From: JALHFZ01 sp963674625
Lineage (GTDB): Bacteria; Synergistota; Synergistia; Synergistales; Aminobacteriaceae
Direction of reading: 5' to 3'
NCBI GenBank assembly: GCA_963674625.2
Contig: CAXXXO010000004.1
Coordinates: 62,001 to 126,000, forward strand
DNA length: 64,000 nt
How positions within the stretch are numbered: position 1 is the stretch's first letter; each line of letters opens with the position of its first letter. Below are positions 16,886 through 26,700 of the stretch, in pieces. The position numbers and the translations under genes were made by a program. A model generated the notes under the pieces. It searched no databases. It saw nothing but the letters and a program-made list of their open reading frames with translations, and was not told where the DNA came from.

Positions 16886-17698
16886 GTGTCCCACGGTGAA
16901 ATTCCCCGCCTTTCCCTGGCGCTCCGCAAAAAAACAGCTGCCGCGCTGCGCCGTTTCTCTCTGATTCAGCCCCATGACAGAATTTTGATCGGTCTTTCGG
17001 GAGGAAAGGACAGCCTTGTCCTTTCCGTAGCCCTGGCGGGTTTTCAGCGGAGAAGTCCCTTTCCCTTCTCCCTGGCCGCATCTTTCGTGGATATCACCGG
17101 AGGATCGGAGGATGCCGCTTTCCTCCGGGAATTCTGCGATTCCCTGGAAATTCCCTTCTCCGTCAGGCCCTACCCGATTCTTTCCATTATCGACGAGAGA
17201 AGTGAACGGTCCCCCTGCAGCCTCTGCGCGAATCTGAGGAGGGGCATATTGAACGACGAGGCCAAAGAAAGGGGATGCAATCTCCTCGCCCTCGGCCATA
17301 CCCTTGACGATGCGGTTGAGACTGTCCTGATGAATCTTTTTCAAACCGGGCAGTTCAAGTCCTTCCAGCCGAAAGTCTGGCAGAGCCGTACGGGCATAAC
17401 GGTCATCCGTCCCCTCGTTCTGTCGGAGGAGCGGTCCGTGGCGAAGGAAGCGACCCGTCTCTTCCTGCCTGTCAGGGATAATCCCTGCCCTTTTTCAGGC
17501 ACGACCGAAAGAAAGAGAACAGCGGATTTCATCCATTCCTTGTGTGCCGGAAATCCCGGAATCAAGTACAATATAGTTCATGCCCTTGAATGTCTCGACG
17601 AAAGAAACCGGTGGACGGGAAGCGTTTCCTCCCGGATTTCCGGCAGTAAGTCAGAACAAGGAGAGATGATATGGGAAAAGTCGACAGATATCCTGTAG
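16886..17698 (+). CDS. TtcA-like tRNA 2-thiolation enzyme (PP-loop ATPase)
   Basis: This belongs to the TtcA/TtuA family of ATP-dependent tRNA thiolases that activate a tRNA base and insert sulfur. The PP-loop SGGKDS is at residues 38-43. Three cysteines expected to hold the [4Fe-4S] cluster are at 111 and 114 (CSLC) and 201 (NPCPFSG), and GHTLDDAVET matches the adenylation region. The start is GTG after GAGGAGGAACT. The C-terminal 35 residues beyond the family core overlap the start of the next gene by 28 bases, an unusually long coupling. The target base (C32 or another position) is inferred from the family. Confidence 0.88.
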   Translation: MSHGEIPRLSLALRKKTAAALRRFSLIQPHDRILIGLSGGKDSLVLSVALAGFQRRSPFPFSLAASFVDITGGSEDAAFLREFCDSLEIPFSVRPYPILSIIDERSERSPCSLCANLRRGILNDEAKERGCNLLALGHTLDDAVETVLMNLFQTGQFKSFQPKVWQSRTGITVIRPLVLSEERSVAKEATRLFLPVRDNPCPFSGTTERKRTADFIHSLCAGNPGIKYNIVHALECLDERNRWTGSVSSRISGSKSEQGEMIWEKSTDIL

Positions 17699-19509
17699 AG
17701 AGTTTCCCCTCCGAAAAAGTTTCTCCCCCGGAAAAATCGGGGAGAGAAGAAAGAGACCCGAAAAGAGTGGACGAATATTTTCGCTGGGATCCGCTTGACG
17801 ATCCGCGGTTCTCGCCCCTGATAGTGGGTAAGGGAAGCATCGGAGGCAAGGGGCGCTCTCTTCTCTTCGCCATGGCCCGCATCTGGGACAGCGGAGAAGA
17901 AACCCTCAAGAGGGTTATTTTTCCCCGGTCCCTTTTCATCGCCACGGATTCATTCGACGAAGTTCTCTCGCAGATTCCCGACCTCGAAAAACTCACGGCA
18001 GGTCCATGCGAGGATCTTGAGGCGGCCTTTGTGAAAGCCGATCTTCCCGAAAGGGTCTCCCGGGCCGTCCGGGAATTTCTCGAAGAAGTGACCGACCCCA
18101 TCGTCGTCCGCAGCAGCAGCGTCCTCGAGGACTCTCTCAAATACTCCTTCGCCGGGAAATATCTCTCCACCTTCGAGTTCAACGACGGAGAGCTTTCCCT
18201 CGAAGAGCGGTGCGCAAAGGTGGAACAGGACATCAAGAAAATTTACGCCCGCACCTTTTTCCCCATGGCCCTCGCCTACCGGCAGAAGCACGGCCTCGGC
18301 GACGACCGTATGGGAATCATCCTCATGAGGGTGGCGGGAAAATGGAGAGGCCGGTACTACTACCCCACCATGGCGGGAGTGGGCTTCTCCCGGTACTACC
18401 GGCGGTGGACCACGAGAATAAAATCCGAGGACGGCATCATCCGCCTCGTATTCGGCATGGGAACCACGAGCACGAAAAGGGGGTATGCCCGCACCTTCGC
18501 CCTCACCCTTCCCTGTCTCCGCCCGGAGGGGCAGAACCCCTTCAACATAATGCGCCATTCCCAAGAGCATTTCCAGGTGATCGACAGGGAACAGAAGGAG
18601 CTGGTCACAGTAGACGTGAAGCAGATCTGGGAGGACATCTTTCCCTATCACAGCTGTTTTCCCGACTATGCCCAGGTCTACAGCCCCGACGACCAGGGAG
18701 GGTATTTCACCCCCGTGTCCCGGAGGGGGACAACGATCCAGAAGGGAGAAAAAGTCTGCTTCACCTTCGAGGAATTCGCCTGCCGGTCGAACCATTTCTT
18801 CGACAGGATGAAAAAGCTCCTCTCACTTCTCGACCGGGAGATGGGCGTTCCCGCCGACGTGGAGTTCGCCTACCATCCGGGAGAGGATCTCGTGGAGATT
18901 GTCCAGGCGCGCCCCCTGTGGATCAGCGAACAGGTTCAGGGGGTGGAGATCCCTGATCTTTCGAACCGCACCGTCATCCTCAAGGCGGACCGTATGGTTA
19001 CCCACGGAGTTCGGGAGAATATCCCCTGGCTCGTCTACATCGACCATCACATCTACGCCCAGGAGACCCGCTTTCACGATGTGGCGAGGGCCATAGGCAT
19101 GGTGAACGAAGCCCTCCGGGGACAGCGGTATATCCTCGCCGCCCCGGGAAGGGTGGGCTCCAGCAACCCACTCCTGGGGGTTCCCGTGCAGTATGACGAG
19201 ATCACCCGGTGCTGCTGCATCGTGGAAATCGGTTTCCCCAAAGAGGGGTATATGCCGGAGCTCTCCTTCGGAACTCATTTCTTCACTGACCTGGAGATCG
19301 ACGGAATTCTGTACATGCCCGTCTACGAGGGGGGGAAGAACAACATTTTCGATGAGGAACTGCTGAACTCCGCGCCCTACGCCACGGGCCCCCATCCGGC
19401 TGTCCGCCTCTACGGAGGATCCTTTTCCGTGTACACGGACGGAGACCGGAACCTCGGCATTGTCACGGCAGACCGGATTGACGAACCCGTCTCCCCCTTC
19501 TCTTTCTGA
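17671..19509 (+). CDS. PEP/pyruvate-binding domain protein (PPDK N-terminal-like, lacking the catalytic domains)
   Basis: This 612-residue protein contains the ATP-grasp nucleotide-binding half of PEP synthase or pyruvate phosphate dikinase: VGKGSIGGKGRSLLFA near residue 52, VVRSSSVLEDSLKYSFAGKYLSTF near 150, and VEFAYHPGEDLVEIVQARPL near 405. It has no swivelling phosphohistidine domain (TGG-H motif) and no C-terminal TIM barrel. The last 180 residues are of a different, unrecognised type. It therefore cannot run the whole PEP synthase reaction alone and may be a kinase or ligase of another substrate. An AAGGAG site sets the ATG, which lies inside the end of the ttcA-like gene. Confidence 0.8.
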   Translation: MGKVDRYPVESFPSEKVSPPEKSGREERDPKRVDEYFRWDPLDDPRFSPLIVGKGSIGGKGRSLLFAMARIWDSGEETLKRVIFPRSLFIATDSFDEVLSQIPDLEKLTAGPCEDLEAAFVKADLPERVSRAVREFLEEVTDPIVVRSSSVLEDSLKYSFAGKYLSTFEFNDGELSLEERCAKVEQDIKKIYARTFFPMALAYRQKHGLGDDRMGIILMRVAGKWRGRYYYPTMAGVGFSRYYRRWTTRIKSEDGIIRLVFGMGTTSTKRGYARTFALTLPCLRPEGQNPFNIMRHSQEHFQVIDREQKELVTVDVKQIWEDIFPYHSCFPDYAQVYSPDDQGGYFTPVSRRGTTIQKGEKVCFTFEEFACRSNHFFDRMKKLLSLLDREMGVPADVEFAYHPGEDLVEIVQARPLWISEQVQGVEIPDLSNRTVILKADRMVTHGVRENIPWLVYIDHHIYAQETRFHDVARAIGMVNEALRGQRYILAAPGRVGSSNPLLGVPVQYDEITRCCCIVEIGFPKEGYMPELSFGTHFFTDLEIDGILYMPVYEGGKNNIFDEELLNSAPYATGPHPAVRLYGGSFSVYTDGDRNLGIVTADRIDEPVSPFSF

Positions 19510-19531
19510 GATCGGGTAATTTTTCCTGTGC

Positions 19532-19576
19532 AAAAGGTCCGCCGGTCAGTCTCCGGCGGACCTTTTCAGTTTTTGT
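19532..19576. terminator. Bidirectional terminator between a PEP-binding protein gene and pgi
   Basis: AAAAGGTCCGCCGG pairs with CCGGCGGACCTTTT over 14 base pairs with a seven-base loop; T-rich sequence follows on the plus strand and the A-run serves the minus strand. Confidence 0.9.
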
Positions 19577-19588
19577 TTTTCGAAAAGT

Positions 19589-21004
19589 TCAGAGGGTTAT
19601 CTGCTGAAGGGAAAGCTCCTCGGCGAGCTCCGTCACCTCAAGAGCCTGGGAGCTGTAGTCGGGCCTTCCCATAAGCCCGTAGGTATAGTTCTTGCCCTGC
19701 TCAACCCCCGGCTGGTCGAAGGGGTTGACGTCGAGAATGTACCCCGTGAGGGCGGTGACATTTTCATAGAACTGGATCAGGCCTCCAAGCCTCCGGGCGT
19801 CAATTCCCGGCAGCTTCAGGCTGATCACCGGTTTTCCCGTCTTCGCCAGCGCGGCGATGGTGGAAAGAGCCTCGTACCGGCGCAGGGAGTTCATGGACTG
19901 GCCGAAAAGATAGGAGAGGCTCATGAGGCTCTTCTCCTCCGTCTCGGGGATGATGATGTCCTCTTCTCCGTCGGAGGTGGTGATGACCGTGAAGAGCTTG
20001 TCGTCGGGGCCGTCCGTATAGAGCTGAATCTGGGAGTGCTGGTCGATGGCCCCGAGAGCCTTGACGGGCGTGGAGCCGGATCCGTTCTTTCCGAGGCTTT
20101 CCCCCCAGAGCTGGGCATACCATTCGCTGAATCGCTCCAGACCGTCCTCGTAGGGCATCATGACGGTCATGTTCCTCCCTTTCCGGTAATGGACCACGGA
20201 AAGGGCCGCGAGAAGCCACGCGGGGTTGGTCTGAAGGGTCTTTCGGGCTGAGAGTTTTTCCTCCATCTCCCCGGCTCCCTTCAGAAGTTCTTTCGCTGAA
20301 ATGCCGAGGGCGGAAGCGGAAAGAAGCCCAACGGCGGAGAGCACGGAAAACCGTCCTCCCACGTCGGAGGGAAGCACCAAGCTTCGGCATCCGATTTCAT
20401 CCGCAAAGGGGCGGAGAACTCCCTGCTTCTCGTCGGTAATGACCACGACCCTCTCAGCGGCTCTTTTTGGGCCCAGCTCGACCTTCAGCCGGTCCCAGAA
20501 GAAAAGAAAATTGGCCATGGTCTCGGCCGTGCTCCCCGATTTGCTGATGACCACAAAAACGGATTTTTCGGGTTCGAGGAGGTTCCATATTCCGTGGTTG
20601 TCCCGCGGGTCCACGTTGTCGGAGAGGAAGAAGCGGGGAGCATTCCTTTTTGCCCGGGGAAGTTCGTTCCAGTAGGGGGGAAGAAGGGCTCCGTGGAGCA
20701 TCTGGTTTCCCAGGGCGGAGCCTCCGATCCCGATCTGGACGAGGGAATCGAATTCCGAAAGCCATCGGGCGGTCTCCTCCACGGGCTCTATATTCCTTCC
20801 GGGCAGGGTTTTCCATCCGAGACCTTCCTCGCCCCTGGAGGCACCCTCAGCAAGCCTTGAGCTGCCCGACCGGAGGATTTCCTCGAAGGGTTCCACGTCC
20901 TTCCATTGTACCTCGCCCCTCTTGCCCGCAGCAGAGGGACCTGTGACTGCCATGCCGAAGGACATTGTAAAAAGATCTGAAGCGGAGTTTCTCTTTTCAG
21001 GCAC
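19589..21004 (-). CDS. pgi: Glucose-6-phosphate isomerase
   Basis: The enzyme interconverts glucose-6-phosphate and fructose-6-phosphate. Family signatures are present: LVQIGIGGSALGNQMLHGAL, the phosphate-binding VFVVISKSGSTAETMANF, the DVGGRFSVLSAVGLL block, WGESLGKNGSGSTPVKALGAIDQHSQIQLY, and the C-terminal lysine region in QPGVEQGKNYTYGLMG. At 471 residues it has the length of the bacterial short form. The start is GTG with a GGAGGAAAGATT site. It lies 21 bases downstream of a glutaredoxin-like gene on the same strand. Confidence 0.95.
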   Translation of the reverse strand: MPEKRNSASDLFTMSFGMAVTGPSAAGKRGEVQWKDVEPFEEILRSGSSRLAEGASRGEEGLGWKTLPGRNIEPVEETARWLSEFDSLVQIGIGGSALGNQMLHGALLPPYWNELPRAKRNAPRFFLSDNVDPRDNHGIWNLLEPEKSVFVVISKSGSTAETMANFLFFWDRLKVELGPKRAAERVVVITDEKQGVLRPFADEIGCRSLVLPSDVGGRFSVLSAVGLLSASALGISAKELLKGAGEMEEKLSARKTLQTNPAWLLAALSVVHYRKGRNMTVMMPYEDGLERFSEWYAQLWGESLGKNGSGSTPVKALGAIDQHSQIQLYTDGPDDKLFTVITTSDGEEDIIIPETEEKSLMSLSYLFGQSMNSLRRYEALSTIAALAKTGKPVISLKLPGIDARRLGGLIQFYENVTALTGYILDVNPFDQPGVEQGKNYTYGLMGRPDYSSQALEVTELAEELSLQQITL

Positions 21005-21025
21005 AATCTTTCCTCCTTCCGCTTC

Positions 21026-21265
21026 TCATGAGTTGCTCTGCTTCGTCAGCTCCTCTTCGATTGCCTCGGGGTTAAACCCCACGATGTACTTATCGCCGAT
21101 CTGGGTCACGGGAACTCCCATCTGGCCGCTCTTTCGCACCATCTCCATGGCCGCTTCCCGGTTCTCGGCAACATCGATATTCTCGAACTCTATTTCTTTC
21201 TCCTTGAGATATTCCTTTACCTTGGTACACCATGGGCAAGTTTTCGTCGTAAACACTTTTATCAT
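21026..21265 (-). CDS. Glutaredoxin-like thiol-disulfide oxidoreductase
   Basis: A compact 79-residue thioredoxin-fold protein with active site CPWC (KTCPWCTKVKEYL) and the cis-proline region GVPVTQIGDKYIVGF. It resembles the short glutaredoxins and NrdH-type proteins of anaerobes that reduce disulfides in the cytosol. The start at MIKVFTT follows GGAGGTGTCTTCC; an in-frame extension of five residues upstream is not needed. It shares an operon with pgi and diverges from the nuoE-like gene. Confidence 0.9.
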   Translation of the reverse strand: MIKVFTTKTCPWCTKVKEYLKEKEIEFENIDVAENREAAMEMVRKSGQMGVPVTQIGDKYIVGFNPEAIEEELTKQSNS

Positions 21266-21434
21266 GGAAGACACCTCCACTGAGAGAAATATGCTGCGGG
21301 GGCAGCCCCCCGGTCTTTCCTTTCCCGTTTATTATATACCGAATTCCGACGACGAAGAGTTATTCCGTGGTTTGGAGTATAATATCATGGTTCTTAGATA
21401 CAATTTCGGAGAATACATTCAGGGAGGAAAGAGA

Positions 21435-21935
21435 ATGACTCTATCCGCTACGACTACAGCCGGCCCTTCCTTGGAAGAGCGGCTTTTTCCGCTCGCCGAA
21501 CGCTACAGGGGGAAAAAGGGAATTACCATTCCTCTTCTGGCCGAACTTCAGGAGATCATGGGATTCATCGCCCCGGACGGCGTAGAGTACCTCTCCAGGG
21601 AACTGGATATTCCGCCGGCGGAAATGTACGGCGTCGCCACTTTTTACGCCATGTTCAGGCTGCAGCCCCAGGGGAAGCACATCATACGCCTTTGCCGCGG
21701 AACCGCCTGCCACGTGCAGGGGTCCGCACGGATCGGCGAGCAGCTTCAGAGAACTCTCTCGGTGTCCGAAGGAGGGACCACTGAGGACAGGATGTTCACG
21801 CTGCAGTTCGTGGCATGTCTCGGCTGCTGCAGCCTGGCTCCCGTCATGATGGTGGACGGGGAAGTCCACGGAAGGCTCACGCCGGAAAAAGCCGTAGAGG
21901 TCCTTGAAACCATCCGCGCGTCAGAGAATTCATAA
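21435..21935 (+). CDS. NuoE/HndA-like [2Fe-2S] subunit of an NADH-linked flavoprotein complex
   Basis: This 24-kDa-type thioredoxin-like [2Fe-2S] subunit has 166 residues. The helical N-terminus (LLAELQEIMGFIAPDGVEYLSRELDIP) and the cysteine pattern (LCRGTACHVQGS, then VACLGCCSLAPVMMVDG) match NuoE, HndA and HydC. It passes electrons within a complex that includes the two following gene products. The start is the ATG after GGGAGGAAAGAG; longer in-frame extensions upstream lack homology. It is the first gene of a three-gene operon (spacings 19 and 27 bases). Confidence 0.92.
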   Translation: MTLSATTTAGPSLEERLFPLAERYRGKKGITIPLLAELQEIMGFIAPDGVEYLSRELDIPPAEMYGVATFYAMFRLQPQGKHIIRLCRGTACHVQGSARIGEQLQRTLSVSEGGTTEDRMFTLQFVACLGCCSLAPVMMVDGEVHGRLTPEKAVEVLETIRASENS

Positions 21936-21954
21936 GCCCATGGAGGTGTCGCAG

Positions 21955-23721
21955 GTGTCCAAAACTGTCGTCAAGGTGGGACTTGCAAGCTGCGGAGTCG
22001 CCGCGGGAGCTGTGCCCATCTATGAAACCCTCGAAAAAGCCCTCCGGGGAAGAGAGGATGTCGAACTCAAAAAAGTAGGCTGCATCGGCCTGTGCTACAT
22101 GGAGCCCATCGTCGAGGTGGAGCGGGACGGAAAATCCATTGCCTACGGCAAAGTGGATACGGCCCTCGCTGAGGAGATCGTCGCATCCCACGTCAACGAG
22201 GGGAAAATAGTTCAGAAGGCGGTCATTCTCGATCCATCCGGCAAAGCCTGCGAAAACGGGCGGATGGACAGCCAGGTCAGGATCGTGCTCCGCAACAGCG
22301 GCATCATCGATCCGCAGAAAATCGACGAGTACATCGAAAGGGACGGCTACGAAGCCCTGAAGAAGGCCCTGAACACCACTCCGGAGGCAGTCATCGATGA
22401 GATCCTCGCCAGCGGTCTTAGGGGGCGGGGAGGGGCAGGGTTCCCCACCGGCCTGAAGTGGAAGTTCGCCCGGGCAGCCAAAGGGGACAAGAAGTATTTC
22501 GTCTGCAACGCCGATGAAGGAGATCCGGGGGCCTTCATGGACCGGTCCGTTCTCGAGAGCGACCCTCACAGCATCATAGAAGGAATGGCCATCGGCGGCT
22601 ACTCCATAGGTTCCGACGAGGGCATCATCTACTGCCGGGCGGAATACCCCATGGCCATAAGAAACCTCACCGTAGCCCTCGGCCAGGCCAGGGAACGGGG
22701 ATATCTCGGAAAAAACATCTTCGGGTCCGACTTTTCCTTCGATATTCATATCAAGGAAGGGGCCGGAGCCTTCGTCTGCGGCGAAGAGACGGCTATGATC
22801 GCCTCCATCGAGGGACGCCGGGGAATGCCCCGGCCGCGGCCGCCCTTTCCGGCGAACAGCGGTGTATTCGGCAAGCCCACGAACATCAACAACGTGGAGA
22901 CTATCGCCAATATCCCCTGGATTCTTCTGAACGGTGCGGCTGCATTCGCGCAGTACGGCATAGGCAAGAGCAGGGGAACGAAGGTCTTCGCCCTGGCCGG
23001 AAAGATCAAGAAGGGCGGTCTCGCAGAGGTCCCCATGGGAATGTCCCTCCGGGAAGTCATCTTTAACGTGGCCGGAGGAATCGCAGACAACAAAAAATTC
23101 AAGGCCGTCCAGCTCGGAGGCCCTTCGGGCGGCTGCCTTCCCGAGTCGCTCCTTGACACGCCCGTGGACTACGAATCCATCAACGCCACGGGGGCCATCG
23201 TCGGCTCCGGCGGGATGGTGGTCATGGACGAGACCACCTGCATCGTGGACGTGGCGAAGTTTTTCCTCGCCTTCGTACAGAAGGAATCCTGCGGCAAATG
23301 CCCCTTCTGCCGCATCGGCACGAAGCGGATGCTCGAGATCCTCGAGAAGATCACCTCCGGCAAGGGGGAAATGGAGGACCTCGACACCCTTCTGGACCTG
23401 GCTGCCCAGGTCAAGGAAGGCTCCCTTTGCGGCCTCGGCCAGACGGCCCCCAACCCTGTGCTCACCACGCTCAAGTACTTCCGGGAGGAGTACGAGGCCC
23501 ACATACGGGACAAAAAATGTCCTGCCGGAGTCTGCACGAGCCTCATACACTACGTCATCGACCCTGCTGTGTGCATCGGATGCACCCGGTGCGCCCGGAA
23601 CTGCCCAGTCTCCTGTATCGACGGCGAAGTGAAAAAACCCCACTACATCAACGACGACCGATGCATCCGGTGCGGCCTGTGCAAAAAGGTCTGCCCCGTT
23701 GATGCGGTTTCAGTGCAATAA
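21955..23721 (+). CDS. NuoF/HndC-like NADH-binding flavoprotein with extra ferredoxin domains
   Basis: This 588-residue subunit oxidises or reduces NAD(H) through FMN. In order it has an N-terminal thioredoxin-like [2Fe-2S] domain (ASCGVAAGAV, CIGLCYMEP), the NADH/FMN domain (GLRGRGGAGFPTGLKWKF, CNADEGDPGAFMDRS, EGAGAFVCGEETAMI), an SLBB segment, and the [4Fe-4S] motif ESCGKCPFCRIGTKRM. Two C-terminal [4Fe-4S] clusters follow (CIGCTRCARNCPVSC and CIRCGLCKKVCPV). This layout matches HydB, HndC and StnB of soluble complexes rather than membrane complex I. The GTG start follows GGAGGTGTCGCAG. Confidence 0.93.
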   Translation: MSKTVVKVGLASCGVAAGAVPIYETLEKALRGREDVELKKVGCIGLCYMEPIVEVERDGKSIAYGKVDTALAEEIVASHVNEGKIVQKAVILDPSGKACENGRMDSQVRIVLRNSGIIDPQKIDEYIERDGYEALKKALNTTPEAVIDEILASGLRGRGGAGFPTGLKWKFARAAKGDKKYFVCNADEGDPGAFMDRSVLESDPHSIIEGMAIGGYSIGSDEGIIYCRAEYPMAIRNLTVALGQARERGYLGKNIFGSDFSFDIHIKEGAGAFVCGEETAMIASIEGRRGMPRPRPPFPANSGVFGKPTNINNVETIANIPWILLNGAAAFAQYGIGKSRGTKVFALAGKIKKGGLAEVPMGMSLREVIFNVAGGIADNKKFKAVQLGGPSGGCLPESLLDTPVDYESINATGAIVGSGGMVVMDETTCIVDVAKFFLAFVQKESCGKCPFCRIGTKRMLEILEKITSGKGEMEDLDTLLDLAAQVKEGSLCGLGQTAPNPVLTTLKYFREEYEAHIRDKKCPAGVCTSLIHYVIDPAVCIGCTRCARNCPVSCIDGEVKKPHYINDDRCIRCGLCKKVCPVDAVSVQ

Positions 23722-23748
23722 CGCTCACCGGGAGGATTGCAATCTGCC

Positions 23749-26700
23749 ATGATAAAAAACATTAAGGTGACTTTGAACGGAAAAACCGTCTATGGATATT
23801 CGGGGCAGAAGATTCTCGACCTCTGCGCAGAGTGCGGCGTCGAGATCCCGACTCTCTGCTACGACCCCCATCTCAGCCTTCACGGAGGCTGCTCCGTCTG
23901 CCTCGTCGAGGTCGAGGGGGCGAAGACCCTCCTTCGGGCATGCGCCAACGCCATCGCACCGGGGATGGTCATCAGGACGGATTCGGACCGGGCCGTCAGC
24001 GCCCGCAGGACCGCCCTGGAACTCCTCCTCACCGACCACGTGGGGGACTGCCGCCCTCCCTGCACCCTCACCTGTCCGGCGACGGGAAACGTGGAGGCCT
24101 ACATCAACCTGGCCGCCCAGGGAAAATACGGCGAATCCCTCGACGTGCTCCATCATCACGTCACACTCCCCGCCTGCATCGGCCGGGTCTGCCCGGCACC
24201 CTGCGAGGGAAAATGCCGGCGCAACTTCGTGGACGATACAGCCGTTTCCATCAAGGAGATCAAGCGTTTCGTCGGCGACTGGGGGATCAGAACAGGCTCC
24301 ATGGGGTTCATCCCCGAGACCGAGCGAAACGGAAAATCCGTGGCAATCGTCGGCGGAGGCCCGGCGGGCCTCTCCGCCGCATATTACCTCAGCCTGAAGG
24401 GGTACAGCCCTGTGATCTTCGATAAGGAGCACCTCCTCGGCGGCATGATGCGCTACGGGATCCCCGACTACCGACTCCCCCAGGAGGTGCTGCAGGCCGA
24501 GATCGACTGGCTTCTCGCCCATGGGACAGAGGTCCGCACAGGCATGACTCTCGGAAAGGATATGACCCTCAACGAGCTCCGCAGGGACTTTGACGGAGTC
24601 ATCCTCGCCATGGGGTGCTGGAAATCCTCACCCATGCGCATATCCGGGGAGGACCTTCCGGGAGTGCTCGGCGGCATCGACTTCCTCTATGATGTAAAGA
24701 CGAAACCGTCGGTGGACATCGGAAACCGGGTCGCCGTGGTGGGAGGAGGAAATACCGCCATGGACGCATGCCGGTCTGCCCGGCGCCTCGGCGCGCAGGA
24801 TGTTACCCTTCTCTACCGCCGTTCCCGGGAGGAGATGCCCGCAGATGACCTCGAAATTGAAGAGGCCATGGAAGAAGGGGTCAAGTTCCTTTTTCTGTCG
24901 GCCCCCAAGGCCGTGGAAGGGAACGGCAGAGCCGAAAGACTCGTCTGCGAGCGCATGACTCTGGGCGAACCGGACGCTTCCGGGCGCAGAAGCCCCGTCC
25001 CCACGGGAGAGACCTTCACTCTCGAGGTGGATACGGTCATAGCCGCGGTCGGCCAGGCAATAGATTTTACGGGCCTTCCGAAGGAGCTTTCCGACGGCCG
25101 GAGAATGAAGGTGGGTCCCGACTACGAGACGCCCCTACCCGGCGTTCTCGTGTGCGGCGACCAGCAGACGGGGCCGAAGATCGCCATCGAGGCCATCGGC
25201 AACGGCCACTGGGCGGCGGACTCCATGGACCACTATCTGACCCATGGCCGGCCTAAAAAACCCTTCTTCTACGACATCGTCCGGAAAGACCTCGGCCCTG
25301 AAGATTTTGCCGATGTGGAGAAAACGGAGCGGCAGTATGTGCAGCACGTCAGCGGAAAGACTCGTCTTGAGGCGCCCTTCATCGAGTACAACACGGGGCT
25401 GACGGAGGAACAGACCCTGAGAGACGCCTCCCGCTGCATGGAATGCGGCTGCCGGGACGTCTTCGAATGCCGCCTCCGCAAATTCGCCACGACCCACGAG
25501 GTGCAGCCAGAACATTTCGAGGGGGCCCATCTCGACAAATACGAGGACGTGAATGAGTATTACGTCCGGAATATGGACAAATGCGTCCTCTGCGCAAAAT
25601 GCGTCCGGGCCTGCGACGAAATCGCCGGATTCCGGGCCATCGACTTCGCCGAGCGCGGGTTCGAATCGGTGGTCACCGCCGAGTTCTTCAACGACCTCGA
25701 GCACTCCGACTGCACCTTCTGCGGGCTCTGCACCCAGGTCTGCCCTGTGGGAGCCCTTATCGAAAAGAAAGCTCCCCGCTGGCCTCACCTGGAGGTCCCC
25801 GAGATCCGGAAGACCACCTGCCAGCTCTGCTCCGTGGGGTGCGAGCTCGATCTCAACCTGGACCGGAAGCGGTCCCGGATCGTACGGATCACCACTGACC
25901 TCGATGACCCCCTTTCCCCCGCCTTCGGCTATTGCTGCTCAAAGGGAAGATACGGCTACAGAGATGTGGAGAACAGCGGGAATTTCCAGCCTGCCCTGTC
26001 CGGCGAGCCAGTCTCCGAAGCGGAGGCCCTGGAAGCCCTTTCTCAGTTCATGGAGGAGGGAAGAACGGCCTTCGTCCTCTCCTCATCCCTCACCGGGGAA
26101 GAAGCCCGGGCAATAGCGGAGTTCCGCGAACTCTACGACGCCGAAGCCCCCGTCGCCTCCCTCGAGGGGTCGGAATTCGTCCCCTTCCATGAGGAAACCC
26201 TGAGACGGAAGGGGATCAAAAAATCCACCTACGGCACCTTCAGCGAGGCGGACGCCTTCCTTCTGCTGTGGACCCGCACCGACGAGGAACAGCCCGTGCT
26301 CACCTCATGGCTTCGAAAAGCCGCACGGCACCGCCATTCAGCCATAGTCTACCTCGGGAAGGCTCCAGGCATGATGGCCCGGGGGAACAGCGTGATCCTG
26401 ACCCCTGCCGAAGGCACGAAGGAGCAGGCTCTGGACGCCCTGACACAGGCGATCCGCGCCGTAAAATCGAAGGAACCTCTGGGCCTCGGATCTCTCCTCG
26501 AAGGTACGGGCCTGGATGCTGCGGAAGTACACCGGGGGGCGGAGCTCCTCGCTGGGTCGAAAATCCCCCTGGCTCTCATCGGCCCGGACGCCCCTCTGCC
26601 CGGAGCTTTCGACGCCGCTGAGGCACTTGCGGGAGGGAATTATCTCCTGCTCTACCGGGGTGCCGGAACGGCCGCCATTCTCTCGGTCTTCCCCCGGATC

